DNA from: Nitrososphaerota archaeon
GTDB taxonomy: Archaea; Thermoproteota; Nitrososphaeria; Nitrososphaerales; Nitrosopumilaceae
NCBI GenBank assembly: GCA_028867615.1
Contig: JAGWGC010000004.1
Location: 1-40,715 of the forward strand
Length of the DNA: 40,715 nucleotides
Reading direction: 5' to 3'
Part shown: positions 17,323 through 24,496 of the stretch, in pieces
Layout of the letters: each line of letters starts with the position of its first letter
Numbering within the stretch: the stretch's first letter is position 1
Notes under the pieces: model-generated
Databases searched by the model: none
What the model was told of the DNA's origin: nothing
Seen by the model: the letters and a program-made list of their open reading frames with translations, nothing else
Made by a program: the position numbers and the translations under genes

Positions 17323-17393
17323 TACGTAGATATAATATACGTAGATATATTAAGTTTGCTCTAAATACGTAGATATTCTTAAATACGTAGATG
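17323..17393. promoter_or_regulatory. Four-copy TACGTAGAT operator between divergent genes
   Basis: TACGTAGATA or a close variant occurs at 17323, 17338, 17366 and 17384, and the first copy extends to the palindrome ATCTACGTAGAT. The array fills the spacer between the transposase and the AbrB-like gene start codons and overlaps their likely TATA regions. It is probably the operator that controls both; the AbrB-like protein is the obvious candidate binder. Confidence 0.7.
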
Positions 17394-17406
17394 AATATTT
17401 GAAATT

Positions 17407-17607
17407 ATGCCCAAATGGAAAAAAGATGCTAAAGAATTTACAGTTAGTGTTAATTTTAATGAAGATAGAGGATACCAAAGTTCCATCCCAAAACCAATCA
17501 TTGATGTTTTAGGAGATCCTAAAAAAGTAACTTTTGTTATCGATGGTAAAAATATAAAAATTAAACCTGAGCTTCAAGGTTCAAAGCTAAAGGGAGCTAA
17601 ATTATGA
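17407..17607 (+). CDS. AbrB/SpoVT-like small DNA-binding protein
   Basis: In this 66-aa protein the pattern FTVSVNFNEDRGYQSSIPKPIIDVLG followed by KVTFVIDGKNIKIKP matches the swapped-hairpin AbrB/MazE fold, in which a strand, a short helix starting IPK, and two strands dimerise to bind DNA. It lies directly downstream of the four-copy operator and divergently from the transposase, so it is likely an autoregulator that limits transposition (inference). Its last 4 bp overlap the start of the next gene (ATGA), so the two are translated together. Confidence 0.68.
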   Translation: MPKWKKDAKEFTVSVNFNEDRGYQSSIPKPIIDVLGDPKKVTFVIDGKNIKIKPELQGSKLKGAKL

Positions 17608-18002
17608 GCGATACGAATAAGACTGATTCAGATGTCAAAATCAAAACACATGCGATTGAAGATAAAACATCTTTAATCCAAACCGAGATGCCTAGACCAG
17701 TGTATGCTGATAGTGTAAAATTAGCAATAGATTACGATAATCTAACTGCAACGCTCCTTCTTTTCACTAAACACATAGTACCAAAATTTGATAAAACTTT
17801 CAGATTTAGTAACATACAGTGGGAATTGATAGGTCAAGTAAAGGTTCCATTGGCAGAAATGTACAACATATCTCAATATTATATTAGTCGAGTAAGGGAA
17901 TCTCCTGCTTTCAAAATCATTAGTGCTGAGATCAAAGGACCCGTAAATGAAGAACAAACTCATGAATCTTTTCTTGACTTCGGACCAGTTAGTAAGGTAT
18001 AA
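17604..18002 (+). CDS. Hypothetical protein in IS6 element
   Basis: The 132-aa soluble protein has no signal or membrane helix. It begins with a charged, flexible stretch and then a segment (DKTFRFSNIQWELIGQVKVP...YNISQYYISRVRESPAF) that could contain a helix-turn-helix (MYNISQYYISRVRES). It is coupled to the AbrB-like gene by an ATGA overlap and followed by another ORF 3 nt later, so it is part of the element's plus-strand operon. I do not recognise the family; a DNA-binding partner of the AbrB-like protein is a guess. Confidence 0.6.
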   Translation: MSDTNKTDSDVKIKTHAIEDKTSLIQTEMPRPVYADSVKLAIDYDNLTATLLLFTKHIVPKFDKTFRFSNIQWELIGQVKVPLAEMYNISQYYISRVRESPAFKIISAEIKGPVNEEQTHESFLDFGPVSKV

Positions 18003-18005
18003 CGA

Positions 18006-18215
18006 ATGTCTCAGGACAATGTAAAAAAATGCAATAACTGTGGAAGAACATGCATTATTGAGGAATATGATGCTCATAAGTGTAGAATATCAGCTGAGAT
18101 TCTAGAATCCGATGGGACTAGATGGGTGTCTTATGATGGAGTAAACTTTATTCTAATTCAACCGACTTTTGACAGTCAATTTTTCCACCGTAGATTGGAC
18201 AGAACCCACCGATGA
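18006..18215 (+). CDS. Zinc-finger-like ORF running through the IS6 end
   Basis: This 69-aa ORF opens with CNNCGRTCIIEEYDAHKC, a possible four-Cys/His zinc site. The last 18 or so codons (from FDSQFF) are read from the right terminal repeat, and its TGA stop straddles the target duplication (18213-18215). The C-terminus would therefore differ at every insertion site, which makes its final residues unlikely to matter. It lies 3 nt after the preceding gene and may be the last gene of the element's plus operon. Coding status moderate. Confidence 0.5.
   Translation: MSQDNVKKCNNCGRTCIIEEYDAHKCRISAEILESDGTRWVSYDGVNFILIQPTFDSQFFHRRLDRTHR
18158..18206 (-). repeat. Right terminal inverted repeat of IS6 element
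   Basis: Read inward from 18206 on the minus strand it begins GGTTCTGTCCAATCTACGG and includes TTGACTGTCAAAAGTCGG, matching the left repeat with a few substitutions. Confidence 0.88.
18207..18214. repeat. 8-bp target site duplication, right copy (CACCGATG)
   Basis: Exact copy of 15463-15470, directly abutting the right terminal repeat. It defines the insertion point within the operon 2 gene. Confidence 0.92.
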
Positions 18216-18843
18216 TATCCTTGATCTTCTTTTCATATTCTTCTTCGGACAAGACAGCTTTTGTAGAATCAATGCCAATGTCAAGTGTAGAGTTTATCAC
18301 ATCCACTCCTACTGAATTAAATGGTATGGTTCCCATTTTGCTTCCCATCAGATTGGATATGGCATCACTTGCAATCACCAGTTTTTTGTTTAGCTCCTCG
18401 TGGGCCTTTTCATCAGATTGGAAGTTTGGGTCATCTATGATGGCAATGTCGCCTTGTGCGTCTGCGTAGGGTTTGCTCCATACCGTATTAAAAAAAGGCG
18501 GATAACCATTTGTATAGACAAGATATTTTTCACCCTGAACTATAGAGTATCCGCATCCTTGAAGGTCATTTGTCATTACAATCAATGGTTTTTGGCCTAC
18601 TGTGCCTCTCCAAATTTTGTCTACTGTAAAGTATACTTTCCATTGATGATCTGTAGTATTGTCAATATGTTGCACAGTTCCAGCAAAAACCTCGTCTGAA
18701 AGTAGGTAAAACTGTGGCGCGTTATATGATGTCAATTTCGCAGAACAGGTGTCTGCATATGCATGCTGAGTTGTACCAAGAAGTATGACAAATAGACTCA
18801 ACGTCATTATCATTGCAAGATGCAAAGTTTTCATTTTCTAAAA

Positions 18844-21114
18844 TTACCTGTTACAAACTCCAGATTGGTTCATGATGCTAGAACCAACCCCGACTGTTAT
18901 AGGATAGTCGTATGCAGCATAATTCAGTCCCGTATTGGAATCTGTAATACCAGCAGGCCTGCCATATACCACAGGATTTAATCCATAATATCCATCATCT
19001 AGGTCCTTGGTAATGATTGAAAATGTATATGTGCCATTAGACCATGGCTTGAATGTAACAGGATTATCACTTACTGACATATGACCCAGTCCGAGTATCG
19101 GGAAACTTTTCACCAGATCCCGATTAGCGACATTCCAATTACATACATCAAAAGACTTTACAAATCCAGGATCTGTTTTGGATTGATCAATCGTACTGTC
19201 CTTGTAGTCAAACATAAAGTCCACGGGCTTGTCAAAAGAGCGCACATGTAACGAGAATGTTACATTTTGGCTGGTTGGTGTAAGGTGAACTGATGTAACA
19301 GTAGTATTTGTAATATCATAAAGCAGTTGTTCATGAGATACTGTTTTTATATAATAGACTCCAACGTTATGCAATCCAGTTATTTTGTACTCGTATGTTT
19401 GCAATAGACAATAGAATGTTTGTCCATACCATGGAAAATCATCTAAAATAATTCTTGACTGATTGTCATATCCTACTGCAAAGGCTTGCCCTCCACAAGA
19501 AAATGATATACCATAAAATCCAGCCTTGTGACCAGTGTTTACCGTATAAACAACTGTTGTGTTTCGGGTCGTAATGGTATTCTGCGATGATGATATAGTG
19601 ACATTGTTGGTGTCATTTGCCAGATTGTTTGCATCAAAGACTCTAGCACCAACATTACTTTGAGATGTAGAGTGATAATATTGTACACATATTTTTCCAG
19701 TCGAGTCAGTGTGCATGTAGAGAACCGGAGTATAGCCTGTGTGTATTATGGTACCATTGTCGTACAGTGGACTTGAATGTCCAGTTCCATAGTTATACGG
19801 TACATCACATATACCATGGGTTGCCGTTTTATTCAACCCAAGTCCAATACTTGCCATTTCTTTTAACCACGACATTACGCTCATCTGGATCATGTTGTCT
19901 CCCTTTTCAAATGGAATTGTGATGGTTCTATCAGTAGATGTGTCTGTTTCGTTAAAGATGCCTATTGAACCAGAGTTTGTCATAATGTAAAATGTATCAT
20001 TTTTGTCACCAAGGTTTGTGTCAATTACAGATCTTGGCAGAGTTAATTTCACATTGCCATCAGTATTAGACTGGATTGGAATGAAAAGCCGCTTTCCCTG
20101 TACATCTCTTATGATGCCTAATAGTTTTCCTCCTGTTATATCATATGTTACCAATGAATCAGATCCTGTGACCTTGATTGTGCTTTGTAGGTTGGTTTTT
20201 TGATTTTCAGGCTCGGCCCAACCACGTATCAAAAGTTGTGCGGCATGAGAAGCATAAACACATGCAGGGGAACTGTCTTCTGATTTTATTACGAGGACAA
20301 AATCTTTTTGGCATGTGATATTTTTTGCAGGTATTCCAGATTTGAACTGTCCAAGCGGATCTAATGTTATGGTAACTACATCTCCGCCTCCACCATAAGT
20401 TCGAATCGTTTCATTCGTATTGTTTTTTACCAAGTCATTTGACGCAGAGGAATTTACTTTGATTTCTACACTGCTGTATGATATGCCATGTGTTGCATTT
20501 ATTTGCCAGATTCCAGAAATTGCATTTGTTGGAATTTTAAGATCATTTGACGAAAACTGCCCTGTATTGTCTGAATTTGTTTGGATGGATTTCACAACAT
20601 TACCGTTTGGATCAATTAATGACAGTTGGATGATTCTATCAGGACCTTCCGCACCAAGTACTTTGACAGAATCTCCTGCCGCATATGTATTTTTGACTAC
20701 ATTAAGTGCTATCGGAGGACCAGACGGCAGACCTATCACAAAGTGAGCAGTCACATTACTTGTAGAAGTACTTGCAATAACAGAATAGACGCCTAGTTTG
20801 TATGAAGAGATATCTAAAGTGTAGTTGACAACTCCCGTTGAAGGAATCTCAATGCTATGTGAAAATATGGCAGTTCCTGATTGATTGTCAATTTTGAGAT
20901 ATTCCAGCTTGTTTGGAACTCCAGTTATTGTGATAACAGGTTTGTCTGAATTTTCATAATGCGACTTGTCTGACTGGATTGAGATTTGTATTGGGTTCAT
21001 GCCTAAACATGTTTGTTTTCCATTTACTGTATCACATGTAGCATAGACATGACCGGTAAGAAACATTATGAAAAATACTGATGCGATAATTGCGGTCAGA
21101 TGTAGAGTTTTCAT
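18844..21114 (-). CDS. Large multi-domain secreted protein, MKTLHL start
   Basis: ATG 21114 is chosen over the track start 21150 because it begins MKTLHLTAI and overlaps the previous stop as ATGA; the product is 756 aa. A signal peptide ends near GHVYATC. Domains in order: two Ig-like/macroglobulin-like domains (residues about 30-125 and 130-220, each ISIQSDKSHYENSDKPVITI or VVKNTYAAGDSVKVLG type), the recurring module PLGQFKSGIPAKNITC...SPACVYA...LIRGWAE (about 255-310), the PRSVID module (about 325-415), the module ICVQYYH...VGYDNQSRIILDDFPW (about 440-600), and a C-terminal beta domain. It combines nearly every module found elsewhere in the locus, and looks like a large surface adhesin or scaffold; no enzyme motif is seen. 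Confidence 0.78.
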   Translation of the reverse strand: MKTLHLTAIIASVFFIMFLTGHVYATCDTVNGKQTCLGMNPIQISIQSDKSHYENSDKPVITITGVPNKLEYLKIDNQSGTAIFSHSIEIPSTGVVNYTLDISSYKLGVYSVIASTSTSNVTAHFVIGLPSGPPIALNVVKNTYAAGDSVKVLGAEGPDRIIQLSLIDPNGNVVKSIQTNSDNTGQFSSNDLKIPTNAISGIWQINATHGISYSSVEIKVNSSASNDLVKNNTNETIRTYGGGGDVVTITLDPLGQFKSGIPAKNITCQKDFVLVIKSEDSSPACVYASHAAQLLIRGWAEPENQKTNLQSTIKVTGSDSLVTYDITGGKLLGIIRDVQGKRLFIPIQSNTDGNVKLTLPRSVIDTNLGDKNDTFYIMTNSGSIGIFNETDTSTDRTITIPFEKGDNMIQMSVMSWLKEMASIGLGLNKTATHGICDVPYNYGTGHSSPLYDNGTIIHTGYTPVLYMHTDSTGKICVQYYHSTSQSNVGARVFDANNLANDTNNVTISSSQNTITTRNTTVVYTVNTGHKAGFYGISFSCGGQAFAVGYDNQSRIILDDFPWYGQTFYCLLQTYEYKITGLHNVGVYYIKTVSHEQLLYDITNTTVTSVHLTPTSQNVTFSLHVRSFDKPVDFMFDYKDSTIDQSKTDPGFVKSFDVCNWNVANRDLVKSFPILGLGHMSVSDNPVTFKPWSNGTYTFSIITKDLDDGYYGLNPVVYGRPAGITDSNTGLNYAAYDYPITVGVGSSIMNQSGVCNR

Positions 21115-22655
21115 TGTTTTTTTCCGGATTTCAAAACAACAACTGTACACAGTACTGCCACAGGAATACCGAATAACAATAACAAAATAAAACCGCTTCC
21201 TTCTTGGAATATGTTTGCTGGCCTAGGTGCGTCTACAAATACATCACTGCAACAGAGAATTGTTTTGTTTTCCTCATGATTGAGGTTAATTAACGGTCCA
21301 AAATCTTTGCCATGATTATTGCTTGCCATTACATACAGATAGTCTACAGGCATTGTAGAACGCAATATAACATAAACATGATTTTCATGGGCGGTCAGAC
21401 CGCCGGCCAGACCTTCAAATCCACCAGTCCATAGCAGCCCTTTGTTTATCAGAACAGGATTACCAAAACTTGTACCGTTGTCTGTGCTCTTTATGAGCAA
21501 AGTCTCTGGACTTCCAAAAGTATCCTCGTAACCATAGCTAAAAAACACATCATTTGAGCTGGCAGCAAACCCAAAGATCTCAGGTCTAGCATAGTCATGT
21601 ATGAGAGTCGGATTGCTAAAGGTAGAGCCGCCGTCAGAACTTTTTGTAAAATAGATTCCAGATTTGTAGTTGTTCTTGTCGTAAGCGTTATCATAATGGT
21701 AAAACGCGACGTAGACATTGTTTCCTTGTGCTGTAAGGTGTGCGGATGTAGATTCTCCAATGTTATGGCTTAGATCGGTCTTGGCACTAAAGGTATGTCC
21801 TCCATCTGCGCTCTTTGTAAAAAATATGTGAGGAAACTGTCCTTCCTGCCATGCAACATAAACATCATTGTCAGATGTCACCATCTGGTGATAATTTGAT
21901 ATGTCGTCTCCCTTGCTTAGATTGATCTGGCCACCAAAAGTAGAGCCGTTGTCTACACTTTGTCGTAACACAATATCAGACTGCCTGCACATAGGCGAGC
22001 AGTTAGCATAGTATTCCGATGATACATAGACATTGGTCCCAGATATTGTAATCTTTGATGTTAGCGAACTACCAACCTCGTTAAGAATTATAGGCTTGTC
22101 AAATGTCTTGCCATAGTCGTTGCTCTCTTTGAGTAAGAGATTCCAGTTGCCCGTAGTATTTCCATATTTCATAAGTGCGTAGACATTTGGGCCGTTTGTA
22201 GCTAACTGTTCGATGAAGGTGTTTCCCGACTGCGGGCCTGAATCCAAAAGCTGTGCATCACCAAACGAGTTTCCGCCATCTGTACTCTTTCTGAAAAACA
22301 CATGCTTGCTGTTGTCACTCAAACTGGAGGAATCCCAAGCAACGTATACATTATTTCCAGATACTGTCACATATGGTTCTGATGCATCGCCTGTTTCATA
22401 ATTGAGTTTAATTATATTACCAAAATTTTTTCCACCATCAACACTTGATCGAAAAAAGACATTGCCTGGACCGCTGTTTGAATTTTCTTGGTATGTGACA
22501 TAGATGCTGTTTCCCAAGGCAAGAGTTTGTGAGATTTGATAGTGTGCAACCTCCACACGCCCACCCATATTCTGTGCAAAAGCTTGGTGAGATATGATAA
22601 TTATGATCATGGTGACTACAATTCCAGTTATCATTACAAGATGTAGAGTTTTCAT
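21111..22655 (-). CDS. Asp-box (BNR) beta-propeller membrane-anchored protein, MKTLHL start
   Basis: The 514-aa protein has a signal peptide (end near HQAFAQN), about eight Asp-box repeats (SVDGGKNF, STDGGNSF, SNDYGKTF, SVDNGSTF, SADGGHTF, SSDGGSTF, STDNGTSF, SNNHGKDF) and a C-terminal helix with a basic tail (FILLLLFGIPVAVLCTVVVL, KSGKKQ). It is a paralogue of 12099-13568 but ends in a plain membrane helix, not a PEF anchor. The repeats fold as a beta-propeller; glycan binding or cleavage is possible but catalytic sialidase residues are not apparent. It overlaps the Cdc48-N-like stop and the next start, both as ATGA, so three genes are translationally coupled. Confidence 0.82.
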   Translation of the reverse strand: MKTLHLVMITGIVVTMIIIIISHQAFAQNMGGRVEVAHYQISQTLALGNSIYVTYQENSNSGPGNVFFRSSVDGGKNFGNIIKLNYETGDASEPYVTVSGNNVYVAWDSSSLSDNSKHVFFRKSTDGGNSFGDAQLLDSGPQSGNTFIEQLATNGPNVYALMKYGNTTGNWNLLLKESNDYGKTFDKPIILNEVGSSLTSKITISGTNVYVSSEYYANCSPMCRQSDIVLRQSVDNGSTFGGQINLSKGDDISNYHQMVTSDNDVYVAWQEGQFPHIFFTKSADGGHTFSAKTDLSHNIGESTSAHLTAQGNNVYVAFYHYDNAYDKNNYKSGIYFTKSSDGGSTFSNPTLIHDYARPEIFGFAASSNDVFFSYGYEDTFGSPETLLIKSTDNGTSFGNPVLINKGLLWTGGFEGLAGGLTAHENHVYVILRSTMPVDYLYVMASNNHGKDFGPLINLNHEENKTILCCSDVFVDAPRPANIFQEGSGFILLLLFGIPVAVLCTVVVLKSGKKQ

Positions 22656-23434
22656 TTTTTACTAGTTGTCGCTTCAAGTTCTGCCACATATTTTCTATAC
22701 ACATTCAATAATTGTTGAAATGTAGAAATCAGACTCTCATTACGATTGGAATTTATGAATTTTTTGATATCAGATACCTTGTGATTTTCTTGCATCATTT
22801 TACGGCTGATGTTTTTTATCTCTTCTTGTTTTTCTGATATTTCCTTTTCATATTGTTCTATGTCTAGCTTCAATCTTTTTAATGTGTCAGAATTATGCAC
22901 ATTCTCATGATGGATTGATACAACTGGGAACATTACACATCCAGTAGCTTTCTTGGTTATCGTAAAGAGGGTTTTTTGGTCAACTATTACATCAGTGTCA
23001 GGGGTTATAGCCACAATTTGAAATGCCAATCTTCCTCCAAAATAAGGAATCAGGACATTGTCATTTTTTGTCACAGGCATGCCGTTTAATGCATCGGCAA
23101 GATATCTTTCATCAAGTGATGGTATGGAGTCAAGTGGAACTACTGTGATTTTTTCAGCAGGTACAGTCTTTATCTTTCGTATGGTCAGATTATCTCCAAT
23201 GTTCGCTCCAGTGTTGTTTCTTCCTATCCCATCTATTCTGATAGTTTGCTTTCCCTCATCAGTAGGATATAGGGGAAGACACCGTGCTACAGATCTTTTC
23301 TTTCCAGTAATTTCCAGAATGTCTCCAATTGATGCACCTAATGCTTCCATTGACTTGTGATCGATACGCGCTACTCCTCTTCCTACGTCACGTGCATATG
23401 CCTCAAGAATTATCAAATTAATTGTTTTATCCAT
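22652..23434 (-). CDS. Stand-alone Cdc48/p97 N-domain protein with coiled coil, operon 2 leader gene
   Basis: The product is 260 aa and cytoplasmic. Residues about 5-165 match the Cdc48/VCP N-domain well: EAYARDVGRGVARIDHKSME, LGASIGDILEITGKKRSVAR, KQTIRIDGIGRNNTGANIGD, and the second subdomain with ERYLADALNGMPVTKNDNVL. In Cdc48 two AAA domains would follow; here there is a coiled coil (LKLDIEQYEKEISEKQEEIK) and a helical tail. It therefore lacks ATPase activity and may act as an adaptor, a competitor of Cdc48 adaptors, or, given the barrel fold shared distantly with AbrB, a regulator. ATG 23434 is preferred to the GTG at 23437 by promoter spacing (25.5 nt). Its stop overlaps the next MKTLHL start. 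Confidence 0.83.
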   Translation of the reverse strand: MDKTINLIILEAYARDVGRGVARIDHKSMEALGASIGDILEITGKKRSVARCLPLYPTDEGKQTIRIDGIGRNNTGANIGDNLTIRKIKTVPAEKITVVPLDSIPSLDERYLADALNGMPVTKNDNVLIPYFGGRLAFQIVAITPDTDVIVDQKTLFTITKKATGCVMFPVVSIHHENVHNSDTLKRLKLDIEQYEKEISEKQEEIKNISRKMMQENHKVSDIKKFINSNRNESLISTFQQLLNVYRKYVAELEATTSKK

Positions 23435-23456
23435 CACATGTACGGGATAATCATCT

Positions 23457-23478
23457 CTTAAAAAACTGGCGTAGATTC
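23457..23478 (-). promoter_or_regulatory. Operon 2 promoter with shared locus box
   Basis: Minus-strand ATCTACGCCAGTTTTTTAAG. The TATA-like TTTAAG is centred 25.5 nt ahead of ATG 23434, consistent with a leaderless mRNA. Best-preserved copy of the CTACGCCAG box. Confidence 0.8.
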
Positions 23479-23520
23479 TCTCCGTAACTTTCTTCTAAGA
23501 AATAGAAAATTATCAATTTT

Positions 23521-23581
23521 CCCAAAAAGACTTTTTAAAATATGCTTTTTGTGGTTTAAAATAGTAAGATTATTGAGTTTT
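23521..23581 (-). repeat. About 60-bp 3'-end element shared by two operons (copy 1)
   Basis: Read on the minus strand it contains TATTTTAAACCACAAAAAG and AAAGTCTTTTTGG, closely matching 33379-33438. Both copies begin at or next to the stop codon of the last gene of an operon. The T-rich stretches fit an archaeal transcription terminator, but the conservation goes beyond T-tracts. Confidence 0.7.
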
Positions 23582-24494
23582 ATTTTATCTCTAAATCAAG
23601 TGGTTCCGTAACACGGTTATTTACCGTAACATATGGGAAAAAACTACCGACAGGTGCAGACTTATCAATTGTCATTTTAATAGGGATGGTATCTTGGGTT
23701 TTGTTTGCAAGACCTGAAACATAAACTGCTGGAACAGTTATTCCACACGGAAGATTCTTTATCTCAAGGCGAAATGCTCGTACATTTAATGATTCTGACC
23801 AAGATGAAAATATAATGAAATTGTAGGACTTTCCCCTTTCTACCTCAAGGAGTGGTATGGCTGAATAGTGTGGAAAATAACTTGATGCATTCTCAAGAGA
23901 GGTATTGATTCCTGCTTCTCTTATGATGGGAGGTACAATTGGATGATACATTATTTTTGTAGCATTTGATGAGCCTGTGAGGTTGGTTGTACCTGCAAAG
24001 ACAGTGTTGATGTAAACCAGCACATTATCAGAGACACCATTAAAATCATTTCCGGAAGGACCCGGCGTAAACATCTCATTATGAAATTGTAATGATTTGT
24101 TAGTATCCCAATCCGTAAAGTAAAAACATCCTGTCTGGTCAGTTGTCGTTTTGCCCATCAGTAAATTTTCTGATATTGTAGTACCATTGTCAAGTGTGGC
24201 GTTGTTTAGATAAAACATAATTTTTTGATTTGCCAAACCAGTCCCATTTTGGTTGGTTAAATATCCTTTAACTGACATGCCATCAAATGATTCCATGGTT
24301 ACAGTTGGAAACACTGTGGAAGAAAGTGCAGTGCTATAGTTTCCAAGCTTTACGCTTGAAGAAGTATTGTAAGATTCATTGTTTTGTAGCGTCAGAGGAG
24401 GATGCGTATTAAGATAGGAGTTCAAAACAAATACAACCATACTTGTTGCTATAATTCCTAGTGTTATGACTATTACAAGATGTAGAGTTTTCAT
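23580..24494 (-). CDS. Membrane-anchored surface protein, MKTLHL start
   Basis: The track start at 24596 is rejected; ATG 24494 begins MKTLHLVIV and lies 2 nt after the previous stop. The product is 304 aa: an N-terminal anchor helix, a Ser/Thr-rich spacer, a prealbumin/CNA-B-like domain (residues about 50-125: MSVKGYLTNQNGTGLANQKI...TTDQTGCFYF), and a C-terminal beta-sandwich (AFRLEIKNLP...KMTIDKSAPVGSFFPYVTV). That last part resembles the ends of 32760-33374 and 35606-36220 (QNVQAGNYQIGV and QNVQPGTYVLEI), suggesting a shared domain. It is the second and last gene of operon 3 and is followed by the 60-bp 3' element. Confidence 0.74.
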   Translation of the reverse strand: MKTLHLVIVITLGIIATSMVVFVLNSYLNTHPPLTLQNNESYNTSSSVKLGNYSTALSSTVFPTVTMESFDGMSVKGYLTNQNGTGLANQKIMFYLNNATLDNGTTISENLLMGKTTTDQTGCFYFTDWDTNKSLQFHNEMFTPGPSGNDFNGVSDNVLVYINTVFAGTTNLTGSSNATKIMYHPIVPPIIREAGINTSLENASSYFPHYSAIPLLEVERGKSYNFIIFSSWSESLNVRAFRLEIKNLPCGITVPAVYVSGLANKTQDTIPIKMTIDKSAPVGSFFPYVTVNNRVTEPLDLEIK

Positions 24495-24496
24495 TT

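Larger units (their letters stand above)
15471..18206. mobile_element. IS6-family insertion element with cargo genes (2,736 bp)
   Basis: The element is bounded by terminal inverted repeats that begin GGTTCTGT, the end sequence typical of IS6-family elements, and is flanked by a perfect 8-bp duplication CACCGATG. It contains an IS6-like DDE transposase (minus) plus a GIY-YIG-like gene (minus), a small zinc-ribbon-like ORF, an AbrB-like gene, a 132-aa gene and a zinc-finger-like ORF (plus). Ordinary IS6 elements are 0.7-1 kb and carry only the transposase, so this one is unusually large. It interrupts an operon 2 gene. The exact duplication and the intact frame on both sides indicate a fairly recent insertion. 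Confidence 0.9.
18148..18834 (-). pseudogene. 5' part of IS-interrupted MKTLHL gene (signal peptide plus TIMP-like domain)
   Basis: The ORF codes for 228 aa, but only the first 209 or so residues (to 18207) are native; the final GFCPIYGGKIDCQKSVELE-type tail is translated from the IS6 terminal repeat. The native part has a signal peptide (cleavage near AYADTC) and an N-terminal Cys directly after it, then FAGTVQHID, VDKIWRG and CGYSIVQGEKYLVYT, a pattern of TIMP/netrin-like (OB-fold) domains found in many prokaryotic secreted proteins. The end KKIKDIIG joins in frame with DIPIKIIFGQ at 15462. The truncated product may still be secreted. It is third in operon 2, 9 nt after the previous stop, with start DNA ATGAAAACTTTGCATCTT. 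Confidence 0.82.

Noticed and set aside
15493-18184. Possible ATTTTT target duplication at the inner TTGACTGT inverted repeat
   Set aside because: The inverted repeat extends outward to GGTTCTGT, where a perfect 8-bp CACCGATG duplication and an in-frame junction fit IS6 rules; the inner boundary does not restore a frame.
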